A stretch of DNA of 11,959 nt from Pseudomonadota bacterium (lineage in GTDB: Bacteria > Pseudomonadota > Gammaproteobacteria > Burkholderiales > Burkholderiaceae_D): positions 1 through 11,959 of the forward strand of contig JAEZVM010000343.1 in the NCBI GenBank assembly GCA_023420795.1, written 5' to 3'. Positions 1 through 5,710 of this stretch are shown here, one piece after another. Position numbers and translations under genes: made by a program. The notes under the pieces are model-generated. The model had not been told where the DNA came from and made no database searches. It saw nothing but the letters and a program-made list of their open reading frames with translations. Numbering within the stretch: the first letter of the stretch is position 1; every line of letters starts with the position of its first letter.

Positions 1-580
1 CCAGCAGCATCTCCACCGCCATCGCGGTCAGGATCAACCCCATCAGGCGCTCGAACGCCGTCATGACTTTCGGCCCGAGCACACGCTGCATGCGTTCCGC
101 GCTCAACAGCACGATCAGCCAGATCACAGCCACCAGTGACAGGACTGCGACGTGCAGTAGCGTTTCGCGTGCGCTGGTCGACGAAAACAGCAATACCGTC
201 ACCAGCGCGGACGGCCCGGCCAGCGCCGGTATTGCGAGCGGCACGATGAATGGTTCATTCGAGCTTTCACCCGTCGCTTCGCCGCTGCCGAAGATGCCGC
301 CCGGCTGCGGGAACACCATTCGCAAAGCAATCAGGAACAGGATCACGCCGCCGCCGATCCGCAGTGCGATGTCGCTCAGCTGCAGCGCCGACAGGAAATG
401 CCGCCCGAAAAACATGAACAGCAACAGCAGCAGGAAGGCAATCGCGCACTCTCGCATGATCACCCGGCCGCGCCGCTCCGGCGGAACATGCGCCAGCGCG
501 CTGACGAACAGCGGTACATTGCCGAAGGGGTCGGTCACTAGCAGCAGGATGATGAAAGACTGAAAGAAATTCTGGGTCAT
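1..580 (-). CDS. MarC-family integral membrane protein (partial, C-terminus beyond window)
   Basis: The reading frame starts at an ATG complementary to 578-580 and stays open for 193 codons to the window edge, so only the last few residues are missing (the family is usually about 200-215 aa). The protein is strongly hydrophobic, with several evident membrane segments. Family features seen are the first-helix motif with D17-P18-F19-G20-N21 and P23, and the mid-protein segment PFIVPLAIPALAGPSA with its repeated prolines and Gly-Pro. MarC (UPF0056) proteins are inner-membrane proteins of uncertain function. The old link to multiple antibiotic resistance in E. coli is not well supported, and some archaeal and bacterial relatives are described as amino-acid transporters, so no substrate is assigned. 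It is divergent from the molybdenum hydroxylase gene across 113 bases. No clear Shine-Dalgarno precedes the ATG. The family call is confident; the function is unknown. Confidence 0.9.
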   Translation of the reverse strand, partial: MTQNFFQSFIILLLVTDPFGNVPLFVSALAHVPPERRGRVIMRECAIAFLLLLLFMFFGRHFLSALQLSDIALRIGGGVILFLIALRMVFPQPGGIFGSGEATGESSNEPFIVPLAIPALAGPSALVTVLLFSSTSARETLLHVAVLSLVAVIWLIVLLSAERMQRVLGPKVMTAFERLMGLILTAMAVEMLL

Positions 581-589
581 CTTGTTTTA

Positions 590-618
590 TGTCGAGAAAA
601 CTGTCGAGGAGGTCCTCG
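590..618. promoter_or_regulatory. Direct repeat plus palindrome in the marC-like / molybdenum hydroxylase divergent intergenic region
   Basis: The 113-base divergent spacer (581-693) carries two copies of TGTCGAG at 590-596 and 602-608, about one helical turn apart. The second copy overlaps a perfect inverted repeat, CGAGGA-GG-TCCTCG, at 605-618. Such spacing could suit a dimeric regulator acting on either gene, but no family-specific operator is recognised. I found no convincing -35/-10 pair for either gene in the spacer. The arrangement may be chance in GC-rich DNA. Confidence 0.2.
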
Positions 619-684
619 GCGCAGTGCAGGCGGTCGTTGAAGGTGTTTCGCGTAGGATGCCACAGACAACACAAAACAAGATAT

Positions 685-690
685 GGAGGG
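685..690 (+). promoter_or_regulatory. Ribosome binding site deciding the start of the molybdenum hydroxylase
   Basis: GGAGGG lies 3 bases before the ATG at 694. The frame is open back to an ATG at 589, but that start would put 35 extra residues ahead of the twin-arginine signal. This site together with the signal peptide fixes the start at 694. Confidence 0.75.
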
Positions 691-693
691 ACC

Positions 694-2946
694 ATGCAAT
701 CCGCCAAACCGGAAAGGAAATCTCGGCGCCGCTTCATTCTCGGCGGTCTCGGCATGGCCGGCGCACTGATCGTCGGCTGGGGCGTGATGCCGCCGCGCCA
801 GCGCCTGTATGCCGCAACGGTGGTGCCGGGTGCGAACGGCGAAGTGACGCTGAACGGCTGGATCAGGATGGCGCCGGACGGCATGGTAACGGTGGCCATA
901 CCGCACAGCGAGATGGGGCAGGGCGTCTATACCGCGCTGCCGATGCTGGTGGCGGAAGAGCTCGACGTGCCGCTGACGATGGTCAAAATCGAGCGGGCTC
1001 CGATAGATAGGATCTTCGGCAATGTGGCGATGCTGCAGGATGGCCTGCCGTTCCACCCGGACGATGCCGGCACGCTCAAAGCGACGGCGCGCTGGCTGAC
1101 CGGCAAGGCCGCACGCGAACTCGGCCTGATGGTGACCGGCGGTTCGTCATCGGTGAAGGACACCTGGGTGCCGATGCGGGAAGCCGGTGCGACGGCGCGC
1201 GCCATGCTGATTGCGGCAGCGGCACGGGAGTGGGGCGTCGCGCCGGCAGAATGCCGGACGGAAGATGGGGCAGTGTTCCATCCGAGCGGCAGGCGCGCTA
1301 CCTATGGCGATCTTGCCGCCAGGGCGGTGAACAGCGAGCCGGGCGAAATTCGCCTGAAGGATCCGAAGGATTTCAAGCTGATCGGCCGGCCGCAGGCGCG
1401 CCGTGACTCCGCTGCAAAAGTGAACGGTAGCGCCGCCTATGGCATGGATGCGCGTCCGGAAGGATTGATATTTGCCGCGGTCAGAATGTGTCCGACGATA
1501 GGCGGCAGCGTGCGGAATGTCGATGACGATGCGGTAAAAGGCATGCCGGGTATCGTCCGGGTCGTCGATTTTTCCGGTGCGGCTCTCGGGATGGCCGGCG
1601 TGGCGGTTTTGGCCAAATCCTACTGGCAGGCAAAACAGGCAGCAGCAAAACTGCCAATCGCATGGAACGACGGACCGAACGTGAAGCTATCGACCGAGGA
1701 AGTGTTCCGTGAGTTGCGCATGAAACTCGACAGCGAGTCCGGTTTTACTTATCACGAGGTCGGCAAGCCGAATCATGCCGGCGCGGCGAAAACAATCGAT
1801 GCTGAATATGCCGCACCGTTCCTCGCGCATGCCGCGATGGAGCCGATCAACTGCACCGCGCAGGTGAAGGACGGCAAGGTGATGCTGTGGCTATCGACGC
1901 AAGCGCCCAGCATTGCGATCGATATGGCCGCCCGGGTCGCCGGTATCGATGCAGATGATGTAATTCTGCATGTCGCCTACCTCGGCGGCGGCTTCGGCCG
2001 GCGGTTGGAAGTGGACATGGTGGCGCAGGCCGTGGCGATCGCGAAAGAGGCGGACGGTGCGCCGGTGCAGGTGATCTGGAGCCGCGAGGACGATATCGCG
2101 CACGACTTCTATCGGCCAGCGGCGCTGGCGCGATTTACGGCCTCGCTCGATGCGAATGGAAACGTGCTTGCCTACGACAACAAGCTGGCGTCCGGTGCGA
2201 TCACGCATCAGGTGCTGGAACGCAGCTTCGGCCTGATCGGCGCGGGACCGGACAAGACCACTGCCGAGGGCGCTTATGACATGCAGTACGAATTTGCGCA
2301 TCAGCGCATCGCGCATGTGACCGTGCCGACGCCGGTGCCGCTCGGTTACTGGCGCTCGGTCGGTCATTCCCACAATGCGTTTTTCAAGGAAAGCTTCGTC
2401 GATGAGCTGGCGCATGCGGCAGGCAAGGACCCGATACAGTTCAGGCGCGAATTCCTGAAAAGGCATCCGCGCCATCGCGCGGTTCTGGATGCGGCCGTTG
2501 CCTGGGCCGGCCAGCCGCAATCCGGACGTGCGCATGGCGTCGCATTGCACCAGTCCTTCGGTTCCATCGTTGCGCAGATTGCCGAGGTGTCGATCGAAGG
2601 CAATGAGATCCGCGTGCACAAGGTCACCTGCGCGATCGATTGCGGCATCGCAGTCAATCCCAACATCATTGCGCAGCAGATGGAGTCAGGCGTGATTTTC
2701 GGCCTGAGCGCCGCCTTGTTCGGCGAAATCACGATCAAGGATGGAAAGATATTGCAGCAGAACTACCATGACTATCCGGTGCTGCGCATGGATCGGGCAC
2801 CGTTCGTCGATACGGTAATCATCAAGAACGCCGAGCCGCCGGAAGGCGTAGGGGAGCCGGGTACGCCGCCGATTGCGCCAGCGGTCGCAAATGCGGTATT
2901 TGCTCTAACGGGCAAGCGCTTGCGCAGTTTGCCGTTGCGGCTCTAA
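694..2946 (+). CDS. Tat-exported molybdopterin-binding large subunit of a xanthine dehydrogenase/aldehyde oxidase family enzyme (IorB-like)
   Basis: This 750-residue protein is the large, molybdenum-cofactor-binding subunit of a molybdenum hydroxylase (COG1529), closest in layout to isoquinoline 1-oxidoreductase beta subunit. The N-terminus has a twin-arginine signal: S10-R11-R12-R13-F14, then a hydrophobic stretch to about residue 30. It is therefore probably exported folded to the periplasm or membrane face. Seen further on are NGWIRMAPDG and HSEMGQGVYT (about 54-80), GGSSSVKDTWVPMREAGATA in the first third, the glycine-rich cofactor loop GGGFGRR at 431-437, and GVGEPGTPP near the end, where E721 matches the catalytic glutamate of this superfamily. 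Length is normal for IorB (about 740-780 aa). The usual partners, a small [2Fe-2S] subunit and often a c-type cytochrome, are not next to it. The substrate cannot be read from sequence; aldehydes and N-heterocycles are typical. Its stop overlaps the convergent thioredoxin-like gene by 4 bases. Confidence 0.9.
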   Translation: MQSAKPERKSRRRFILGGLGMAGALIVGWGVMPPRQRLYAATVVPGANGEVTLNGWIRMAPDGMVTVAIPHSEMGQGVYTALPMLVAEELDVPLTMVKIERAPIDRIFGNVAMLQDGLPFHPDDAGTLKATARWLTGKAARELGLMVTGGSSSVKDTWVPMREAGATARAMLIAAAAREWGVAPAECRTEDGAVFHPSGRRATYGDLAARAVNSEPGEIRLKDPKDFKLIGRPQARRDSAAKVNGSAAYGMDARPEGLIFAAVRMCPTIGGSVRNVDDDAVKGMPGIVRVVDFSGAALGMAGVAVLAKSYWQAKQAAAKLPIAWNDGPNVKLSTEEVFRELRMKLDSESGFTYHEVGKPNHAGAAKTIDAEYAAPFLAHAAMEPINCTAQVKDGKVMLWLSTQAPSIAIDMAARVAGIDADDVILHVAYLGGGFGRRLEVDMVAQAVAIAKEADGAPVQVIWSREDDIAHDFYRPAALARFTASLDANGNVLAYDNKLASGAITHQVLERSFGLIGAGPDKTTAEGAYDMQYEFAHQRIAHVTVPTPVPLGYWRSVGHSHNAFFKESFVDELAHAAGKDPIQFRREFLKRHPRHRAVLDAAVAWAGQPQSGRAHGVALHQSFGSIVAQIAEVSIEGNEIRVHKVTCAIDCGIAVNPNIIAQQMESGVIFGLSAALFGEITIKDGKILQQNYHDYPVLRMDRAPFVDTVIIKNAEPPEGVGEPGTPPIAPAVANAVFALTGKRLRSLPLRL

Positions 2947-3371
2947 ACCTCGTCCAGTTTCAGGCGCAGATTGCAGATACGCTGCCATTCCGCGCGCTCC
3001 GGAGACTTTGCAATCTCTGCCTGCAGTGCGGTCTCGCTCCTTTCCGCCTGCGCCTGGATCAGTCGGTCCGCCAGATTCGGGTCCGGCAGCACCGTTCCGA
3101 AAAAGGACACGGTATCGCCGCGCTGCATCAGCATGGTAGGAAAATTTTCGACGTCGATATCGCCGATGAAATCTGCCTGGTCCTCTATATCGATCCAAAC
3201 GAAACGCTTGTCCGGGTGGCGGGCGGCGAGCTGATCGAAGCCGCTGCGATACGCGCGGCAGGTATCGCACCATGCAGCGCACAGGCAGGCGATGACCCAT
3301 GCACCTTCATCCAGCCATTCGGCCAGTTGCGCATGGTTATGGTTTGCCAGGGTAAGGCTGGTGGAAGACAT
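2943..3371 (-). CDS. Thioredoxin-fold protein with CDTC active site
   Basis: A 142-residue protein with a thioredoxin-type active site W34-C35-D36-T37-C38 and the cis-proline motif F77-P78-T79, in the order expected for the fold. An extra cysteine, C31, lies one turn before the active site. The dipeptide Asp-Thr replaces the Gly-Pro of classical thioredoxin, so its redox potential and partners probably differ. It has no signal peptide, so it is likely cytoplasmic. The C-terminal third, rich in Glu, Ala and Arg, is probably helical. The chosen ATG (3369-3371) begins MSSTSLTLANH. An in-frame ATG at 3441-3443 would add 24 residues that do not look like thioredoxin fold. A -10-like TACAAT on the minus strand at 3405-3400 would start transcription between the two ATGs, which favours the shorter form, but its -35 is poor. 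No Shine-Dalgarno is evident at either start. It lies 90 bases downstream of the yjfB-like gene and may be co-transcribed with it. Confidence 0.82.
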   Translation of the reverse strand: MSSTSLTLANHNHAQLAEWLDEGAWVIACLCAAWCDTCRAYRSGFDQLAARHPDKRFVWIDIEDQADFIGDIDVENFPTMLMQRGDTVSFFGTVLPDPNLADRLIQAQAERSETALQAEIAKSPERAEWQRICNLRLKLDEV

Positions 3372-3461
3372 CGGGAAAGAAAAAACTGTACGAGGAATTA
3401 TTGTATGTGAAGGCGCCGGCCGCCGCTCCGCAGCCGGTACCATGTTCCGTCTTTTTTCCGC

Positions 3462-3659
3462 TCAGGCTTTGGTGTTCACATTTTGACCGAGATGCGGCGG
3501 CAGATTGACGCCGGTTACGGGCGGCAATGCTCCGAGCAGCGCGGCTGCGCTGGCGGCCTGTACATCGTTTGCCTTCTTGAGAACGGCAATGCTGATGGCC
3601 TGGTTGGTTGTCGTTGTTGCCATGCTGGTTGCCAGATTGGCGATATTGGTGACATCCAT
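3462..3659 (-). CDS. YjfB-family putative motility protein
   Basis: A 65-residue protein matching the small YjfB family (Pfam 'putative motility protein'), as recalled from the family pattern. It shows an N-terminal MDVTNIANLA helix, a Thr-rich stretch, the core V26-L27-K28-K29-A30-x-D32, an Ala-rich helix, and the ending PPHLGQNVNTKA. It is soluble, with no signal peptide and no cysteines. The family's role is not established biochemically; the motility link comes from the sigma-D regulon of Bacillus and from genomic context. Here the link is supported by a sigma-28-like promoter just upstream. The start is secured by AGGAGGA at good spacing. It is divergent from tsaB and upstream of the thioredoxin-like gene. 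Chemotaxis or flagellar genes are not otherwise present in this window, so it would be an isolated member of that regulon. Confidence 0.8.
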   Translation of the reverse strand: MDVTNIANLATSMATTTTNQAISIAVLKKANDVQAASAAALLGALPPVTGVNLPPHLGQNVNTKA

Positions 3660-3663
3660 GGAA

Positions 3664-3670
3664 TCCTCCT
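3664..3670 (-). promoter_or_regulatory. Strong ribosome binding site of the yjfB-like gene
   Basis: AGGAGGA on the minus strand ends 4 bases before the ATG (complement of 3657-3659). It is the best Shine-Dalgarno in the window and suggests high translation of this short protein. Confidence 0.8.
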
Positions 3671-3684
3671 CTGCAGTTCTCCTG

Positions 3685-3711
3685 TTTACGTCAGTGTTTC
3701 AGGATTCTTTA
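3685..3711 (-). promoter_or_regulatory. Candidate sigma-28 (FliA) promoter of the yjfB-like gene
   Basis: On the minus strand, TAAAGAAT (3711-3704) is followed by exactly 11 bases and then GACGTAAA (3692-3685). The E. coli FliA consensus is TAAAGTTT, 11 bases, GCCGATAA. The match is 6 of 8 in the -35 box and 5 of 8 in the -10 box, with exact spacing. Transcription would begin near 3679, giving a leader of about 20 bases that contains the ribosome binding site. The downstream gene belongs to a putative motility family, which makes the match more credible. It remains a pattern match. Confidence 0.5.
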
Positions 3712-3722
3712 GCCTGCCGTGC

Positions 3723-3737
3723 GCGGTAAAATACCGC
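3723..3737 (+). promoter_or_regulatory. -10 element of tsaB embedded in a perfect inverted repeat; likely leaderless start
   Basis: GCGGTA-AAA-TACCGC forms a perfect 6-base inverted repeat with a 3-base centre. Inside it, TAAAAT at 3727-3732 is a good sigma-70 -10 hexamer, and its end lies 7 bases from the ATG at 3739. Transcription would therefore start at or next to the A of the start codon. There is no Shine-Dalgarno before this ATG, which fits a leaderless message. The -35 region (about 3704-3709, TTCTTT) is weak. The palindrome could also be an operator. Confidence 0.4.
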
Positions 3738-3738
3738 C

Positions 3739-4428
3739 ATGCCTACCATTCTTGCCATCGAAACCTCTACCGAACTTGCCTCCGTCGCCTTGTTGCACCA
3801 AGGCGAACTCATTACGCATGAAGCCGCCGGCGTGAATATGCATTCGCAAACGATTCTGCCGATGGTGCAGGTCTTACTCGCGCAATCCGGCATTTCCCTT
3901 GCCCAGTGCGATGCGATTGCATTTGGCGCAGGACCGGGTTCGTTTACCGGCGTGCGCACTGCCTGCGGCGTCGCGCAGGGACTGGCGTTCGGCGCGGATT
4001 TGCCGGTGGTGCCGGTCGTCACCTTGGTAGCGATGGCACAGGCATGCCGCGATGTTTGCGGTGCATCCGATGTGCTCGTCCTTCTCGACGCGCGGATGGA
4101 CGAGGTGTACTGGGCTCAATATCGTTATCAGAACGGGTGGCAGGTCGTGATCGATGCGCAGGTATCGGCGCCTTCCGCAGTTACCGCAGTAGAGCCGGTA
4201 ACCGTGTGCGGCAATGGTTTGACCGCCTATGCATCGGCGTTCGACGGGCTGCCCTTTGCCAAAGGTGCTCAACCGGATGTGATGCCGCATGCGCGGCAGA
4301 TCGCGCAACTGGCGCAGCTTGAAGTCGCCGCCGGACGCACGCTGGCGGCGCGCGACGCACAGCCGATTTACCTGCGCAACAAGGTGGCGCTGACCACCGC
4401 TGAACGTCAGGCCAGGGCGGTGGCATGA
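3739..4428 (+). CDS. tsaB: tRNA threonylcarbamoyladenosine biosynthesis protein TsaB
   Basis: TsaB (YeaZ) is an ASKHA-fold paralogue of TsaD. It acts as the scaffold of the TsaD-TsaB-TsaE complex that installs t6A at position 37 of ANN-decoding tRNAs, in the cytoplasm. The 229-residue length is normal. Diagnostic segments are A6-I-E-T-S-T11 at the start of the fold, H35-S36-Q37 followed by LLAQSGISLAQCDAIAFG, and the TsaB-type loop G65-P-G-S-F-T-G-V-R73. It opens the operon, and its stop overlaps rimI by four bases (ATGA at 4425-4428). This tsaB-rimI neighbourhood is common in proteobacteria. No Shine-Dalgarno is present. The start is fixed by the conserved MPTILAIETS beginning and by the nearby -10 element. 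Confidence 0.96.
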   Translation: MPTILAIETSTELASVALLHQGELITHEAAGVNMHSQTILPMVQVLLAQSGISLAQCDAIAFGAGPGSFTGVRTACGVAQGLAFGADLPVVPVVTLVAMAQACRDVCGASDVLVLLDARMDEVYWAQYRYQNGWQVVIDAQVSAPSAVTAVEPVTVCGNGLTAYASAFDGLPFAKGAQPDVMPHARQIAQLAQLEVAAGRTLAARDAQPIYLRNKVALTTAERQARAVA

Positions 4429-4916
4429 GCGCCGTGTATAAAGCGACTGCGGAGTCGCCGGCATTGTCGACCCTGTCCTTTGCGCCGATGCAGGTGCAGG
4501 ATCTGCCGGAAGTGATCGTGATTGAAAACGATGTGTATCCGCACCCCTGGACGCGCGGTAATTTCCTCGATTCCCTCTACAACGGCTATCCGGCATTGAC
4601 GCTGCGCGAACCGTCCGGCGCATTGGCCGGCTACTTCCTGCTGATGCTCGCCGTTGATGAGGCGCACCTGCTGAATATCAGCGTGCGGCGCGACCTGCAG
4701 GGACATGGCGCAGGTCGCATGCAACTGGACAAGGTAGTCGCCGTTGCGCGGGAAAACGGCATGACATCGGTGCTGCTGGAAGTGCGCCCTTCCAACCAGA
4801 GGGCGCTTGAAATATATCAGCGCTACGGCTTCGTGCAGATTGGACGGCGCAAGGGCTACTATCCGGCAGAAGGAAACACGCGTGAAGATGCGATCGTGAT
4901 GAGGTTTCATATATGA
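4425..4916 (+). CDS. rimI: Ribosomal protein S18-alanine N-acetyltransferase RimI
   Basis: A GNAT-fold acetyltransferase of 163 residues that acetylates the N-terminal alanine of ribosomal protein S18 using acetyl-CoA. The acetyl-CoA loop Q92-G-H-G-A-G97 sits in the RRDLQGHGAGRM segment. LLEVRPSNQRALEIYQRYGF follows, with E119 and Y131 at the positions of the catalytic glutamate and tyrosine of E. coli RimI, and the ending has the family's EDAIVM. The protein carries about 15-20 residues more at the N-terminus than E. coli RimI (148 aa). The start is set by the ATGA overlap with tsaB. A 4-base overlap (ATGA at 4913-4916) joins it to the uracil-DNA glycosylase gene, so translation of the three genes is probably coupled. 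Confidence 0.95.
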   Translation: MSAVYKATAESPALSTLSFAPMQVQDLPEVIVIENDVYPHPWTRGNFLDSLYNGYPALTLREPSGALAGYFLLMLAVDEAHLLNISVRRDLQGHGAGRMQLDKVVAVARENGMTSVLLEVRPSNQRALEIYQRYGFVQIGRRKGYYPAEGNTREDAIVMRFHI

Positions 4917-5710
4917 CAGCTGACCGCCGCGCAGCGTTTTTGCAGGAAATCGGCGTGGGGCCGCTATGGATGCGGCGCGATGCGCCGGCCGCTGCCGAGG
5001 ACTCTTTCGCCCATGCTGTCGATGTGGTCGAGGCACCGGTAGGCGCTGCCGAATTGTCGGACGACCTGTCCGTGGCTCTCGCGCCGCAGGACGAGTGCTT
5101 TCCGACGGTGAAACCATCTGCGGATGAAGTCGCGGGCATGGACTGGGTGCAGCTCAAGGCCAATGTCGCGAGCTGCACCAAATGCGGTCTGTGCCGGGGC
5201 CGGACCAATACGGTATTTGGCGTGGGCGATGAAAAGGCGAAATGGCTGTTCATCGGCGAAGGCCCGGGCCGCAACGAAGACCAGCAGGGCGAGCCATTCG
5301 TCGGCCAGGCCGGAAAGCTGCTCGACAACATGCTGCTCGCGATGGGCCTCAGGCGTGGCGAGAATGCGTATATCGCCAACATCGTCAAATGCCGGCCGAC
5401 CGACGAAACCGGGCGCGACCGTCCGCCCACGTCGGAAGAGTCAGCGGCATGCATGCCTTACCTGGAACGCCAGATTGCGCTGATCCAGCCGACCGTCCTG
5501 GTTGCACTCGGCAAGACAGCCGCGCTTTCACTGCTGGGGCTTGATCCCGATACGCCGGTATCCAAACTGCGCGGCACGGTGCACAGCCATGCCGGCAGGC
5601 CACTGGTGGTGACTTATCATCCCGCTTACCTGCTGCGCAGCCCGGTCGATAAAAAGAAGACATGGGCCGACCTGTGCCTGGCAATGGCAACCTATGCCGG
5701 CGCCGACTGA
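4913..5710 (+). CDS. Family 4 uracil-DNA glycosylase with [4Fe-4S] cluster and HolD-like N-terminal peptide
   Basis: This 265-residue enzyme removes uracil from DNA, starting base excision repair. The catalytic domain runs from about residue 75 to the end. Cluster ligands are C88 and C91 (CTKC), C160 (in KCRP) and C180. Motif A is G115-E-G-P-G119 with N121-E-D123, followed by FVGQAGKLLD. The DNA-intercalation motif is T234-Y-H-P-A-Y239. Family 4 enzymes of Thermus and archaea are about 190-220 aa; this one has an added N-terminus of about 75 residues. Its first part (R5-R6, L10-Q11, G14, W19, R21-R22) resembles the start of the E. coli DNA polymerase III psi subunit, and an Ala/Asp/Glu-rich linker without predicted fold follows. 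The start is set by the ATGA overlap with rimI. Its 3' end overlaps the DUF1853 gene by 17 bases. The enzyme call is firm; the role of the N-terminus is inference. Confidence 0.95.
   Translation: MTADRRAAFLQEIGVGPLWMRRDAPAAAEDSFAHAVDVVEAPVGAAELSDDLSVALAPQDECFPTVKPSADEVAGMDWVQLKANVASCTKCGLCRGRTNTVFGVGDEKAKWLFIGEGPGRNEDQQGEPFVGQAGKLLDNMLLAMGLRRGENAYIANIVKCRPTDETGRDRPPTSEESAACMPYLERQIALIQPTVLVALGKTAALSLLGLDPDTPVSKLRGTVHSHAGRPLVVTYHPAYLLRSPVDKKKTWADLCLAMATYAGAD

Noticed and set aside
589..693. Upstream extension of the molybdenum hydroxylase from an ATG at 589
   Set aside because: It would place 35 residues ahead of a clear twin-arginine signal, while GGAGGG sits just before the ATG at 694.
267..899. 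210-codon minus-strand frame overlapping the marC-like start and the Tat signal region
   Set aside because: It is out of frame with the clear MarC protein and covers the divergent spacer and the hydroxylase start.
1891..2619. 242-codon open frame on the minus strand inside the molybdenum hydroxylase gene
   Set aside because: It is antisense to a well-recognised protein, resembles no family I know, and is rich in Arg/His as expected of a GC-driven shadow frame.
3416..3437. GC-rich hairpin (8 base pairs with one G-U, 6-base loop) after the yjfB-like gene as a terminator
   Set aside because: No U-tract follows on the minus strand, and the GC-rich context makes such stems common by chance.
3372..3443. 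24-residue N-terminal extension of the thioredoxin-like protein from an ATG at 3443
   Set aside because: The extra residues are Pro/Arg-rich and unlike the fold, and a -10-like TACAAT lies downstream of that ATG. The longer form is still possible.
3874..4623. 249-codon minus-strand frame opposite tsaB and rimI
   Set aside because: It crosses two confidently identified genes and has shadow-like Arg/His/Cys-rich composition.
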